Notes: generated by a model from the letters alone, not told the origin. A stretch of 41,801 bases of DNA from Deltaproteobacteria bacterium (GCA_003696955.1 RFGU01000062.1:1-41801), one strand, 5' to 3'. Shown: positions 21,601 to 29,926, counted from the stretch's first letter. A program made the numbers and translations.

Positions 21601-24166
21601 CAAGATGGCCGCGGCCCTCGCCCGCGCCGCCGACGGTCCGAGCGAACGATCGGAACGCAGCCGAGCCGCCATGCTACTGCTTGCCGCGCGCCTGTACCTG
21701 CGGGACGACGACCTCGTGGCGGCAGAGGACGCGGCGCGGCGCGCCCTCGCCCACGTCGAACCCCACGACGTCATCGCCAGGCGGGCCCGAGCGTTGCTCT
21801 CGGAGATCGACCGGATCGACCATCGCGATCTGAGGACCGAACGCGCGACGCTGCGACGATGGCTCGAGACGGAAGACGACCCGGAAGAGCGAGCGAACAT
21901 CCAACTGCGCCTTGCGGAGGTGTGCCTTTCCCTTGCGGACGGGCCCGCGGCGCGTGCCGTGTTGCGTGATGGCATCGCCGAGCACTGGCGCGGCGAGGCC
22001 CCCGGGCGCGCAGCACCACTCGTGCGCCTCTTGGCGGAACACGGCCTCGCGCCCGACGCGGCCCACCACGTTCTGCGCGTGTTCGAGCAATTGGCCGCCT
22101 CCCTGCCCGCACCGGCCGGCGGCCTCGCCCACGTCGAGGCGGCCAAGATCGCCATCCGTCTGCGACGCACCGAGGCCGCAGCCGCCCACGTCGCCGCCGC
22201 CGCCGACGCCGACGACCGGCCCACGCGCCTGGCCGTGGCCTCGTGCCTCGAGGCGTGGGTCGAGGGACTCGACGCCGGCCTCGCTCGGGATCTGATCGTC
22301 GCCATGGGCGACGGCGCCATGGCCGTGGCGTCCTCGAGTCCCCCGGCCGCCGTGGGGATCGGTCGATTGGCATCGGTCGCCGGCCTCCACGACCGAGCCG
22401 TCCGCCTGTTGACCTGCGGTCTCGCAGCGGCCCGCGAGCAACCGACGGCCGTCGACGCGCTGCGGGCCCTCGCCGAGGCCCACCGTGCCGCCGACCGACC
22501 GGGCGATGCCCTCGAAGCGCTGGTGCGGGCCCACGAGACCGCCGCTCGGGCAGCCCCTACGCGCCTCGCCGAGCTGACGAACGCTCTCGTGGGGTTGGCG
22601 AGCGACCTCGGGCGTGACGACGTGGCGTTCGAGGCCCTCGGTCGCGCGTTCGCAGCCGGCGTGGTGGAATATCCGTGGATCGCCTGGCTCGAGCGCCTGG
22701 CCACGCGTCTCGATCGCCCCGTGGAGGCCATCGCGTGGCTCTCGGGCGTCCTCGGGGGCGGGCGCCGCCCCCCGGACGTGACGGCCGAACTGCTCCGCGC
22801 CCGTGCGGAGTGCATCGTCGAGCATCCCGTGGCGTGTGGCGTGTCCGATCCCGTGGGCGAGGCCTACCGGGACCTGTGCCGTGCCTTCGAGATCGACCCG
22901 GCCCACCGCGGGGTCCAGTCTGCGCTGCTCCCCATCGCCTTCCGCCGCAGGGATTGGGCGCGGGTCCAGGCCTGCGCGGTCGGTCGCGCCGTCGACCCGG
23001 CGGACCGCGCCGCCACCGTGCTCGGTGGCCTCGCCATGGCCGTCTTCGAAGGCCGTAGCGAATGGGCCCTTTCCCACCCGCCCCTTCGCGACGAAGAACG
23101 CAGGACCCCGGCGGTGGGAGATGCACTCCTCGACGCCCTCCTGGCCGTGGCGGAGGCCGGCCCCCTCGCCCACCTCGACGCGGTTCTGCGGGCGGCCTCC
23201 CACCTCTTCGGGGGCACGTCGAACCTGACCGCGGAGCTCGACCGACTCGCCCGGCTCCACCCGGATCACGCCGGGGCCATCCTCGCCCTGGCACGGATCG
23301 ACGAGACGAAGCAGGCGACGGCCCGAGCCCATCTGCGCTATCAGTGGGCGGCGTTCTTGGCGCCCTCCGGTCCGTTGCCCGCCTGGGTGCGCACCCTCCC
23401 CACTCCAGGCCCGGGCCCATGGCCGCCCCAGCCCTACGCCCACACGGCCAATCTCCCCGGAGCACTCCTCGCGGCGATGGCCCATGCCCCCGGTCTCGGG
23501 CGCACGGACGAGGGGCGGACCGCCTCGGCCGCACGACCGCGGTACCCGGACCTCGTCGACCTCGCCCGTCAGCTCCTATCCGCCCTACGTGGCCAGCAGG
23601 CACCGCCCGACGTCCGCGTCGTCGAACGGGCCGGCCCACGCCCCGTCGACGTGCCGTTCGGCCGGCCAAGCCCGATCTTCGTGGACGTCCGGGCCGCCGA
23701 TCTTCCTCCCGAAGCGTTCCAAGCCGCCCTGGCGGTGGCCTCCGTGGCCGCCCGAACGGGGCTCGGCCCCGTGATCTCCGCGGGTTCCCCCGCCCTCGTG
23801 GACGTCCTCGACGCCTTGAACCACGTCCTCGATCCCCGGTACCGACCAGCCTCCGAGGCAGCCGCCGAACTCGCACGCCGTTGGTCGGCGGATCCCACCT
23901 TCGTCAAGCGGATCGCGGGCACGCCCGATGCGCGTCGGCGACTGACCGACGAGATCCTGGCCGTTCTCGCGTCGCCCGAGACTCTCGACGACACCGTCGG
24001 TCGTTTGCGGCACTACGTCTGGGTGGAGGCGATCCGCGCGGGCGCCCGCCTCGACGGTCTCCTCGCCTGGATCCTCGGCCGAACCCCGCAGGACCCCGGT
24101 GCGGCGCGACGCGCTTCCCACGCGCCCCCCGTCGCGCCCCTCGTCCGAGCGCTGGACCTGCTTTGA
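15683..24166 (+). CDS. giant helical-repeat (TPR-type) protein of about 2,827 residues
   Basis: A single uninterrupted gene of 8.5 kb. The first 220 or so residues are beta-rich, with SLWLERGSLGLSVTDV, VHVWWVDVTCRAFRLEASL and two close Cys in LSCDGCSV. From about residue 260 to 2600 the protein is almost wholly paired Ala/Leu/Arg/Glu-rich helices, recognisable as degenerate TPR-like repeats. Clearer units are EDLAYATLERAWHDAPDDPD, RRNIDAALASAPDDEVVLER and DRPGDALEALVRAHETAARA. The last 200 or so residues are a distinct domain from RPVDVPFGRPSPIFVDVRAA to the Leu-Leu end. No signal peptide or transmembrane segment is seen, so it is probably cytoplasmic. Start choice: ATG 15683, with 15659 possible. 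Very large TPR proteins occur in myxobacteria and most are uncharacterised. A scaffold role is inferred; I do not recognise a specific family. Confidence 0.72.
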   Translation: MARLHPRGSHWLPEAPPRFSLWLERGSLGLSVTDVPLPSGAHVRAYRARLLVPRPSGRVELRPSAYRTARTAAESLAVELGRTDDGPSNAAGTPYAPCFVARPGRPPLVAGFEVAAGGRATVHVWWVDVTCRAFRLEASLRHVLSCDGCSVSYREDGGAPAGTAVFMGLFGDERGPWRIGDAGRPVVDLRPLVAALHVRAGFRPPSSFDAGLGGVTVAGDRFVASVGTRAAVVPDTSADADAMASELAGHVRRMIGGDVRPVARHMARDGLGPLAVRFAQVILWAQGGRASPKAHEAAEALAEGDARQTAHLRRLELAGGHLEAAASRLSDFGRRADRELGVAASAARVSLLARTGRDDRTAEAQLAEAIEDGALSNATRSMAARALAAAYADTNPVEAARFALEALRLAPERRLEPTMAGLVVRAGVSDRQVAERLADPDVCEATLTAASDVAPADLAAVVRAVARWANDAVVRRLAGCLPQSQEVASALWDAVEARGLDAAPLAPWLDLLPGTERPRAAAAVARALLAHDDPRAAAAVADAHGDAHDDWGPLARDIAEACVAAGAPDVAWRVVEGHLQPYETLTAPLVRLALERLEHPAEPLLARADALGVVTEAYALERMDASRSLPPAERVGVLLDWADRLAPGAGAIATARRHLVEALGETGADLAPATARRAAAWLVVHVDPKTPASEALAALTAAADLGALEDAARAAATWSAHPSSEGPAATVALAGARWAFDAGALELALQLVEAPVTDTAGEDAAVLHLEIAGAAGDVEAFVRALARIAATAPPPARYVEHLEPLDRLEGAHRLRAVELLTAAVSKSLPTVAPAAPIFDRLADHLSAFFASTKDLPEGAGAVLAHLCPLDRDVAWPARRPVASRLRVAYLAGEGEVQRALCIALRALVHLEADTELERAVVALAEGPAMTADLAWAPILEAVASLPSARVRDGCVLALGRLAASRAEPEACLHLADLAGPDAACHPDLLEAYAWAVETLGIGERAVAACIDHLFDRRRLPPALARLARLEGDPRALGKRIGRAVEARGDGGADALAEILGTARRLLGPPDHAELLLGVGDALPGAAVDPHLEACLEAPRRLAPRTLADLAVELQRRGRLPAAARGELSTILAEFVAQMPTERHILRALCALSDGTRPSTDVRGVIEAIERRRPLGTLGAPAVTQILLACFERAPTPQAADAVVDLATTRMDDDEVVEACLSVLREWNTHRHACELLDRLAKARSGSARVDVLKRLAHVQLDLLGREDLAYATLERAWHDAPDDPDVLLSLFDTAEASQRLADAARWTTEILERLPLGADAASDLAGRGFDAAIACFDLDRARRIARSLARRHPDAAMLENRARDLAALDGDAPARLDLLERVAHRASGAAALAARIERAVLLHDVRGATTEALRELERVRAEAPDHIDALTASIRILRDVGSEVERLPLLERLAPRQMPAERVETLREIARIHRRCRMDLVAAERTLRLALDAASHGGLSDDRTDVLVEEFIDVLEEQGRIADAAAFLAGHLAAFLDDGTEAEPAGEVRMRLLGRLAHLYAHALEDRDRAAVIYEHLARHGALPDEGFSVLVRNYRDRGRYEDLLRLLDGRVRALRATGDTKRAADAEQLVADVLEGPLGRPHEAAYRWLSAYLEDPPARQHAGRRARVLLSGTDAVANVARNASSLVASASKGSQPWGWALLGDVLAPHEAFEAMAETCYLRVLDIHPDFEPGRFGHGRLLARQGRLDEAWQSLAPLGRPQGPAAARLGDHDRAQAVALAARIGVRIGRLADAEALLRAHLDAYGPSERVLWELLRIHERQGRRKAQAEVLERLAALPLAAMLRAEVSYRRARLLLDGEPDDSTAERARVLLLEAVTADARHADARKCLAALARDRRDWTTYAQTLFLGVRELEPSIERARLQAELAEVYARHLDDPESARRNIDAALASAPDDEVVLERLHRAVATVVRPAKMAAALARAADGPSERSERSRAAMLLLAARLYLRDDDLVAAEDAARRALAHVEPHDVIARRARALLSEIDRIDHRDLRTERATLRRWLETEDDPEERANIQLRLAEVCLSLADGPAARAVLRDGIAEHWRGEAPGRAAPLVRLLAEHGLAPDAAHHVLRVFEQLAASLPAPAGGLAHVEAAKIAIRLRRTEAAAAHVAAAADADDRPTRLAVASCLEAWVEGLDAGLARDLIVAMGDGAMAVASSSPPAAVGIGRLASVAGLHDRAVRLLTCGLAAAREQPTAVDALRALAEAHRAADRPGDALEALVRAHETAARAAPTRLAELTNALVGLASDLGRDDVAFEALGRAFAAGVVEYPWIAWLERLATRLDRPVEAIAWLSGVLGGGRRPPDVTAELLRARAECIVEHPVACGVSDPVGEAYRDLCRAFEIDPAHRGVQSALLPIAFRRRDWARVQACAVGRAVDPADRAATVLGGLAMAVFEGRSEWALSHPPLRDEERRTPAVGDALLDALLAVAEAGPLAHLDAVLRAASHLFGGTSNLTAELDRLARLHPDHAGAILALARIDETKQATARAHLRYQWAAFLAPSGPLPAWVRTLPTPGPGPWPPQPYAHTANLPGALLAAMAHAPGLGRTDEGRTASAARPRYPDLVDLARQLLSALRGQQAPPDVRVVERAGPRPVDVPFGRPSPIFVDVRAADLPPEAFQAALAVASVAARTGLGPVISAGSPALVDVLDALNHVLDPRYRPASEAAAELARRWSADPTFVKRIAGTPDARRRLTDEILAVLASPETLDDTVGRLRHYVWVEAIRAGARLDGLLAWILGRTPQDPGAARRASHAPPVAPLVRALDLL

Positions 24167-24221
24167 GCCACGCGCGGCGACGCTCGCCGGACGACTCCCA
24201 CGCCGCCGGAGTGGACGACGT

Positions 24222-27200
24222 TCAGAAGCGAAGCTGCACGTCGAACTGGGCCGCCATGGGGTTCTGGAACTGGGTCTCGACCCCGAAGTTGCCCTGGGGC
24301 GCGAGAATCGTTCGCTGGAAGAACTCCGTAGGCGACGAGGACGACTGGATCTTGGCGTGCTTGAGATCCGAGAGATCGCCGCCGGCAATCGGCCGGGACT
24401 GCTGGAAGGAGTACACCTCGTCCACCCGCAGCACGGCCTTGGCGTTGGTCACGTTGAGCAGCCGCGCCGAGATTTCGAATTCGAGATCCTTGGGCAGCGG
24501 ATAGGCGTAGCCGACGCTGAGGTTCCACTGATAGTTCGGCTGGATCCGACCGGCCGCCCCGCGGGGCAGCACGTAGATGAGGTACTGACCGCTGTAACGG
24601 TTGTTGTCGGCCCGAAGGGAGACCGGATAGCCCGAGCTGAAGTTCAGGCTCGTGCCCACGGTGAGGCGCCCGGCCTCGCGCAGGTCGAAGGTGTAGAAGC
24701 CGTTGAGGCGTACGCGGTGGCGCTGATCGGTCGGCAGCGGACCGAAGGAGTTGCGCACGAGTTCGGGGATGTCGTACTGGGGATCCACGCCGAGGGTGAC
24801 CTGCCCCGTGATGGGGTTTACGATCCCGACGTAGTTGCCCACCAGGCGGCTGTAGGTGTAGCTCGCGAGCAGCATCCAGTTGCGGGCGAAACGCTTTTGC
24901 ACCTCGAGGGTGAAGGCGTCGTAGTTCTGGGTGGGCTTGGAGAAGAGCTCGTTGATGCGCTCGAACGCGTCCGCGAGGAACTGGCACTGCTTGAGCTCCC
25001 GGGCGATGGGCGCGAAGTTCTCGTCGTCCATGGGCAGCATCTCGAGCTGCGCCTCGAGATCGGCGCACTCCTTCTGCTTCTTCTCGATGTCCTTATCGTC
25101 GATCTTCTCACCCGGGTTGGCGACGATGAAGTTCAGGCCGCCGTCGGTGGAGACGTCCTCGACCGCGCGGCCGAGATCGGTGTGCAGCCAGGCCACGCGC
25201 ACCAGAAGGTCCTCGACGATCTCCTGCTGGTAGCCGATCTGGAACTGCTGGCGGTACATGCCCTTGAGCCGGGGGACCACCGAGCCCGCCGTAAGGCCCG
25301 TCGTGGAGGACGGAAAGTCCACGCACCACTCGGTCGGCTGACCGTTCTCCACCTTGGGGAAGGTCCCGTCGGCGGTCTGCACGAACTGGCCTTCGCAGTC
25401 CGAGTTGCGATAGGTTCGTTGGACGTTGATGAGGCCGCCGAACACCCGGCTGGTCAGCTGCAGCGGAAGCGGCTGATAGAACCAGCCATAGCTCGCATAG
25501 AGGCGCGACTTCCCCTCGTCCGTCCAATCGTAGACCATGCCGATCCGGGGTGCCACGTTGTCCCAGATGAGCATCGCGCGGTTGCCGAAGATGTTGCGCA
25601 TGTCCTGAATCTCCCACCGAACACCGGCGTTCAGGTAGAGATTGGACAGGATCGCCCATTTGTCCTGCAGGTAGACCGCGTAGTTTTGGTTGGAGAGCTT
25701 GACGTCGTAGGCGTCGGCACGCAGGCCATCGCCCTTGGCCGTCGCGATGGCGCGCAGGTCGTTCTGCTCGAAGCGCGATCGACCGAAGCCGAACGTCGTT
25801 CGTTGATCGGGGTTGTCCACGTCCACGAGGACGAAGCGATGATTGTTGACCCGGGTGCCGAGGCCGATGCTGTAGCTGTCGGTCGCGGGGTCGTAGCAAC
25901 CCTCGCCGAGATCCTTCTGCCCCGCCGGGCAATCCGCGTAGAACGACGAGAGGTTGCGCCCCGAGTAGGTCGCGTAGGTGTCGCGCTCGATGTGCTCGAT
26001 CTGCGTGCCGTACTTGAGCTGGTGGGAGCCCGCCTTGCCCGTGGTGAAGAAGTGGGTGAGCGAAAGGCGGCCCTCCACGCGCCGGGAGGTGTCCCGCCCG
26101 TACTGGCCGATGCCGCCGGACAACCATCTACGGACCGGACAGGACAGCCCCGGAAGCGATGCCGAGTTGCAGGCCTCCTGCACACCCGGCGCGAGATCGA
26201 CCGCGTTGTCACGATCGAGGAACTCGAAGAGATTCTTGCCCTGGGTGTCCGACTCCTGGGTCGCCGGAAGGTCGTACCAGTCGGGGTTGTCGAGCTTCCA
26301 GGCCTCACGGCTCGCGAACTGCGAGAAGGCGATGCCGGCGTCGATCTCGAGCTTGTCGTCGGCGACGCGGCCGAGGTAGCCCAAAGAGATCGTGAACTGG
26401 TTGCTCAAGTCCCACCCGAAGTGGTCGTTGATGACGCCGCTGGCCACGCGGGAGGCACCGCCCAAGGGATCGGCCGTCGGGTTGCCACCGAATGCGTTGG
26501 GATCCGACGAGAAGGGCAGCCGGTAGGACCTTCGAACGAACCCGGGGCCACCGAGGCCCGTCAGGGTGATCCGGTGCTTGGGGTTGATCGCCCAGTCCAG
26601 GCCGAGCACCCAGCCCGCCCCGATGGCCCGGGTGGGGAACTTCTGCTCGGCGAACTTCTCGGTGGCGATGTAGTTGCCGCCGTCGACGCAGTCGTTGTCG
26701 CCGTTGAGGTACGGACAATCCTCGAACCCGCCGGACCCGTCCTTGTCGATGCGGTGGTAGAACTGCTGGACGAGGGAGTAGCCCGTGCCGCCCACCTGGA
26801 CGCCCGCCGACCAGAACAGCTTGTCCTTGATGATGGGCCCGGACGCCGCGACGACGCCCTGCATGGCGTAGTTGGGCACCTGCGTGACGCGCAGGGCCTC
26901 GTCGGTCTGCAGGATGAACCGCGGCTTCGCGATACGCGGCGTGACGGTGAAGCGGGCGATACCACGCACCTTGTTGCTGCCCGAGATCCGTCGGGCCTGC
27001 ACCTGACCACCGGAGGCGCCACCGAACTCGGCGTCGTACCCCGACTCGGTCACGTTCACGGTGTCGATGAACTCCTGGACGATGGTGGCGCCCACCGTAC
27101 CGAAGGAGGGGTTGTTCACGCTGGCCCCGTCCACCGTGTACTTGGACTCGGCGCCCGACGTGCCCGCCAGGGAGATACCGGCCCCGTCCCGGGTGGCCGT

Positions 27201-27722
27201 CGGCGACATCTCCACGACGTTGGTGAAGTCGCGGCTCGTATCGCCGACCGGAATGTTCCGCGCCTCCTCCATGGAGATCTTCGTGGTCACCTGGGTATCC
27301 GACCGCACCGGGGCGGCATCGACCACGATGACCTTCTTGAACTCGGACTCCGGGTTGATCTTGAAGTTCGCCCGGGCCTTCATACCGCGGGGAAGTTCCG
27401 TGACCTTCGAAACGTCCGCCTTGCCGAAGATCACCTGGATTCGATAGGTGCCAGGGGGAAGATCCCGGAAGACGTAGAGTCCTTGCGCGTTGGTCGTGGT
27501 CTCGCGCTCGCCCTGCAGGCAGGTGCACTGCAAGATGACGATCGCGTCCTTGATCCGCTGGCCGGTCTTGGAGTCGGTGACGACACCACTGATGGAGCCG
27601 TCGTCCGCGGCTTCCGCGCGGGCGGGGGCCCCAAGGAATAGGCCGGCGGCGGCCAGGGTTGGAACGGCAACGGCCAGGTAGCCGGGGAGCGACTTCGAGA
27701 GCAGGGAGCGAGCGCGCGTCAC
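24222..27722 (-). CDS. TonB-dependent outer-membrane receptor with carboxypeptidase-like N-terminal domain
   Basis: This 1,166-residue protein has a signal peptide (about 1-38, ending APARAEA), a CarboxypepD-reg beta-sandwich (about 42-120, GVVTDSKTGQRIKDAIVILQ ... LYVFRDLPPGTYRIQVIF), and a plug domain with YTVDGASVNNPSFGTVGATI and YDAEFGGASGGQVQ. A large beta-barrel follows, ending in an aromatic residue (FDVQLRF), as outer-membrane proteins do. It imports a large or scarce ligand using TonB energy; the ligand is unknown. The start GTG 27722 has AAGGAG 9 nt upstream. Oddities are several Cys pairs in predicted extracellular loops and a charged helical insertion (about 24930-25110) inside the barrel. 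No TonB or ExbBD gene is adjacent. The gene converges with the giant repeat gene (55 bp between stops). Confidence 0.9.
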   Translation of the reverse strand: MTRARSLLSKSLPGYLAVAVPTLAAAGLFLGAPARAEAADDGSISGVVTDSKTGQRIKDAIVILQCTCLQGERETTTNAQGLYVFRDLPPGTYRIQVIFGKADVSKVTELPRGMKARANFKINPESEFKKVIVVDAAPVRSDTQVTTKISMEEARNIPVGDTSRDFTNVVEMSPTATRDGAGISLAGTSGAESKYTVDGASVNNPSFGTVGATIVQEFIDTVNVTESGYDAEFGGASGGQVQARRISGSNKVRGIARFTVTPRIAKPRFILQTDEALRVTQVPNYAMQGVVAASGPIIKDKLFWSAGVQVGGTGYSLVQQFYHRIDKDGSGGFEDCPYLNGDNDCVDGGNYIATEKFAEQKFPTRAIGAGWVLGLDWAINPKHRITLTGLGGPGFVRRSYRLPFSSDPNAFGGNPTADPLGGASRVASGVINDHFGWDLSNQFTISLGYLGRVADDKLEIDAGIAFSQFASREAWKLDNPDWYDLPATQESDTQGKNLFEFLDRDNAVDLAPGVQEACNSASLPGLSCPVRRWLSGGIGQYGRDTSRRVEGRLSLTHFFTTGKAGSHQLKYGTQIEHIERDTYATYSGRNLSSFYADCPAGQKDLGEGCYDPATDSYSIGLGTRVNNHRFVLVDVDNPDQRTTFGFGRSRFEQNDLRAIATAKGDGLRADAYDVKLSNQNYAVYLQDKWAILSNLYLNAGVRWEIQDMRNIFGNRAMLIWDNVAPRIGMVYDWTDEGKSRLYASYGWFYQPLPLQLTSRVFGGLINVQRTYRNSDCEGQFVQTADGTFPKVENGQPTEWCVDFPSSTTGLTAGSVVPRLKGMYRQQFQIGYQQEIVEDLLVRVAWLHTDLGRAVEDVSTDGGLNFIVANPGEKIDDKDIEKKQKECADLEAQLEMLPMDDENFAPIARELKQCQFLADAFERINELFSKPTQNYDAFTLEVQKRFARNWMLLASYTYSRLVGNYVGIVNPITGQVTLGVDPQYDIPELVRNSFGPLPTDQRHRVRLNGFYTFDLREAGRLTVGTSLNFSSGYPVSLRADNNRYSGQYLIYVLPRGAAGRIQPNYQWNLSVGYAYPLPKDLEFEISARLLNVTNAKAVLRVDEVYSFQQSRPIAGGDLSDLKHAKIQSSSSPTEFFQRTILAPQGNFGVETQFQNPMAAQFDVQLRF

Positions 27723-28049
27723 GGGAGGGAACTCCTTCGTGGTGCCGAAGTGCGGGAGGCGGCGCGGGTGGGCGCCGCGGCGAGCGTGCGCGGGTATAAC
27801 ACGACTCGAAGGCCCCGATCACCACCCGCATGCTGCCCCGGCCTCCCGTTCACCGAACACCGTGAATACGACACCGGGACGCCGTGGCCGGGGCAGCGGG
27901 GAGAGGGATCGGACACGTACGCCCAAAACGGGGGCGCACCGACGTGCTTACAGCTCCCGGCGGGGCGCCGACCGCCGCGAAGGGGCCCGCCGATGGTGAG
28001 CCCGCCTTGCGAATCCGGCGCCCAAGGACGGGGCGGGCCGCACCACCGC
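27723..28049. other. 327-bp intergenic region upstream of the TonB receptor gene
   Basis: No convincing gene is seen. On the receptor strand the only AT-rich element is GTGTTATAC (27792-27800), about 70 nt upstream of the receptor GTG and a possible -10 without a clear -35. No cobalamin or other riboswitch core motif was recognised. The rest is GC-rich and includes the 3' flank of the TPR membrane gene. Confidence 0.4.
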
Positions 28050-29108
28050 CTAGAAGCGCCCGGAAAGGCCGATCCCCGCGTAGCCGATACCGATCTGCGG
28101 GGAGATCCGCAACGCCCGGTCACGCGCCGCCGCCTTCGACTTCTTGTTGCCGACGGCGTAGAGGGCTCCGCCCGTGGCCAACAGGGCCACCCCGAGCCCC
28201 CCACCGATGGCGAACCCCAGGGCTGCATAGAGGTTCGCCCGCTTGCCGTTGCGGACGATGGTCGCACGCCTCTCCTTGAGCGTGCAGTACTCCTGACTGA
28301 CCTCGTCCGCATTCTGCGGAAGCGTCTCGCACGTCGCCCCGTCGTAGAACTGTGCGATGTCCGCGTCGGTCAGACCGTTTTCCTCGATCTGGTCGTCGGT
28401 GTCCCGCAGATCCCGGTCGAACTTCACACTGTTGCCGACGTGGATCGCCCCGACGACCACGCCGGTCACCACGGCGACGCCCCCGACGGCCATGGCGGCG
28501 ATGCCGCCGAGCTTGAGCTTTCGCCCCGGATCGGGGCCCGCCGGAGGCACGTCCGTCGGCCCGCGGCTGGCCCCCTCGTCGGGCTCGGCGACCGGCGGGG
28601 GCGGCTGTTTCGCCCGCTGTTCGCCCGTGTCCTGCTCGGCGTGGTCGGCGGTCCGGCGGTCGCGTTCGCGCTGCTCGGCCTCCTCGAGTTTCTGCTCGAT
28701 GAGTTCGAGCTGCGCTTGGGCCTCGGAGGGGTCTCCGAGCCGTTCCGGATTGCGTTGTGCCCGCGCGACGAACGTCTTGAGGACGCTCCGTGCCTTCCGC
28801 AGGTGCTTGATGTCGCCGCTCTCCTCCCACCACCGGTAGTAGGAAAGGCCGATGTTGAAGAGCAGCAACTCGTTGCCGCTCTTGGCATACGACTCCTCGA
28901 AGGCGGCCACCGCATCTTCCCAGCGGCCGACGTCGAAGGCCGTCTTGCCCTCACGGTACAGGCGCTTGGCCTCTTCGACCTGGTCGGCTGCCGGGCCTGC
29001 CGCCGCGTGCGCCACCGGAACCGGCGCCCATGCGAGAAACATGGCCGCCTGGAATGCTGCAATGCGCTGCCGCACGACTGCGGACGGTAGCAGCGAGAAC
29101 TCGCTCAC
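28050..29108 (-). CDS. exported TPR protein with C-terminal membrane segments
   Basis: This 352-residue protein starts at GTG 29108, which overlaps the murI stop as GTGA. An N-terminal signal (about 1-36, ending PVAHA/AAG) leads to a TPR-type helical domain: VEEAKRLYREGKTAFDVGRW, then DAVAAFEESYAKSGNELLLF and a third helix pair reaching about residue 140. A charged Glu/Arg/Gln stretch and a Pro-rich linker with PPPPVAEPDEG follow. Two hydrophobic hairpins (about 200-222 and 290-318) flank a loop with two Cys (ATCETLP and EYCTLKE). This layout, TPR plus two late membrane segments, is frequent in Myxococcota hypothetical proteins. The function is unknown. Coupling to murI suggests an envelope role, but murI could simply be the upstream operon gene. 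An alternative start, ATG at residue 23, would shorten the signal. Confidence 0.75.
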   Translation of the reverse strand: MSEFSLLPSAVVRQRIAAFQAAMFLAWAPVPVAHAAAGPAADQVEEAKRLYREGKTAFDVGRWEDAVAAFEESYAKSGNELLLFNIGLSYYRWWEESGDIKHLRKARSVLKTFVARAQRNPERLGDPSEAQAQLELIEQKLEEAEQRERDRRTADHAEQDTGEQRAKQPPPPVAEPDEGASRGPTDVPPAGPDPGRKLKLGGIAAMAVGGVAVVTGVVVGAIHVGNSVKFDRDLRDTDDQIEENGLTDADIAQFYDGATCETLPQNADEVSQEYCTLKERRATIVRNGKRANLYAALGFAIGGGLGVALLATGGALYAVGNKKSKAAARDRALRISPQIGIGYAGIGLSGRF

Positions 29109-29914
29109 GGCAAGTTCACGATGCGGACGTCCCTTGCGCCGATGGGCCGGGCGAGGAAACGGCTCCCCACCCGAGCGAACCGCTCGGCACCGTCCGTCGC
29201 AAGCAGGACCAAGCCTCCGCTCCCGCGTCTCGCGGCTGCAAGGCCGGTTGCGTGGAGTTCCGCGGAGATCCGGCGGGCGGTGGTCTCGGCCGAATCCACG
29301 AGCCGCACCGCGGGCCCTGCCACCTCGGCGACCACGCCCGAGAGCAGGGGAAAGTGGGTACAGCCGAGCACGATGGCATCCGGCCGCGGGGAAAGGTGGG
29401 CCTGCAGGTAGTGGCGGGCGATTTGCACCGGGATTTCGCCGCAGGTCCACCCCTCCTCGGCGAGGGCCACGAACAGCGGGCAGGCTACGCCGACGACTTC
29501 CACGTCCGGGGCCATGTGCGCGATCGCACGCTCGTAGGCGCCCCCGCGGATCGTGCCCTCCGTCGCCAGCACGAGGACTCGCCGCGCTCCGGTCGCGACC
29601 GCCGCCGCCGCTCCGGGCTCGACGACCCCGACCACGGGCACGGGGGCGAGGGCCCGCCGCACGGCGTCGAGGGCGACGGCCGACGCCGTATTGCACGCGA
29701 TCACGACCATCTTGACCCCCTCGGCCACGAGCGCCCGTGCCGCCGACAATGCGTACCGTTCCACCGTCTGCGGGCTCTTCGTCCCGTAGGGCAGACGGGC
29801 CGTGTCGCCGAGATAGACGATGGACTCCGCGGGCAGGGCGGCCTCGAGCGCCGCCACCACGCTCAGGCCCCCCACCCCGGAGTCGAACACGCCGATGGGG
29901 CGCGGATCGGCCAC
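29105..29914 (-). CDS. murI: glutamate racemase
   Basis: This 269-residue cytoplasmic enzyme converts L-glutamate to D-glutamate for peptidoglycan. Both catalytic Cys are present: MVVIACNTASAVALD (first half) and IVLGCTHFPLL (second half). The family start IGVFDSGVGGLSV (residues 7-19) and VYLGDTARLPYGTKS are also present. The length is normal. It starts at GTG 29914, 12 nt after the acyl-CoA dehydrogenase stop, with AGGGAT about 8 nt upstream. It lies between the dehydrogenase and the TPR membrane gene, and all three are probably cotranscribed. Confidence 0.95.
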   Translation of the reverse strand: MADPRPIGVFDSGVGGLSVVAALEAALPAESIVYLGDTARLPYGTKSPQTVERYALSAARALVAEGVKMVVIACNTASAVALDAVRRALAPVPVVGVVEPGAAAAVATGARRVLVLATEGTIRGGAYERAIAHMAPDVEVVGVACPLFVALAEEGWTCGEIPVQIARHYLQAHLSPRPDAIVLGCTHFPLLSGVVAEVAGPAVRLVDSAETTARRISAELHATGLAAARRGSGGLVLLATDGAERFARVGSRFLARPIGARDVRIVNLP

Positions 29915-29926
29915 GTGCGAAGATCC

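Noticed and set aside
24194-24212. Terminator hairpin between the giant repeat gene and the TonB receptor gene
   Set aside because: Only a 5-bp stem (ACTCC/GGAGT) with a 9-nt loop and no T-run.
24099-27641. Very long open frame (1,180 codons) antisense to the TonB receptor gene
   Set aside because: It is a GC-driven shadow: low-complexity Val/Gly/Arg/His composition, no domain, while the opposite strand encodes a complete receptor with signal peptide and C-terminal aromatic residue.
27723-28049. Riboswitch (for example cobalamin) before the TonB receptor gene
   Set aside because: No recognisable riboswitch core was found on the receptor strand, and the likely leader is short and contains a normal ribosome site.
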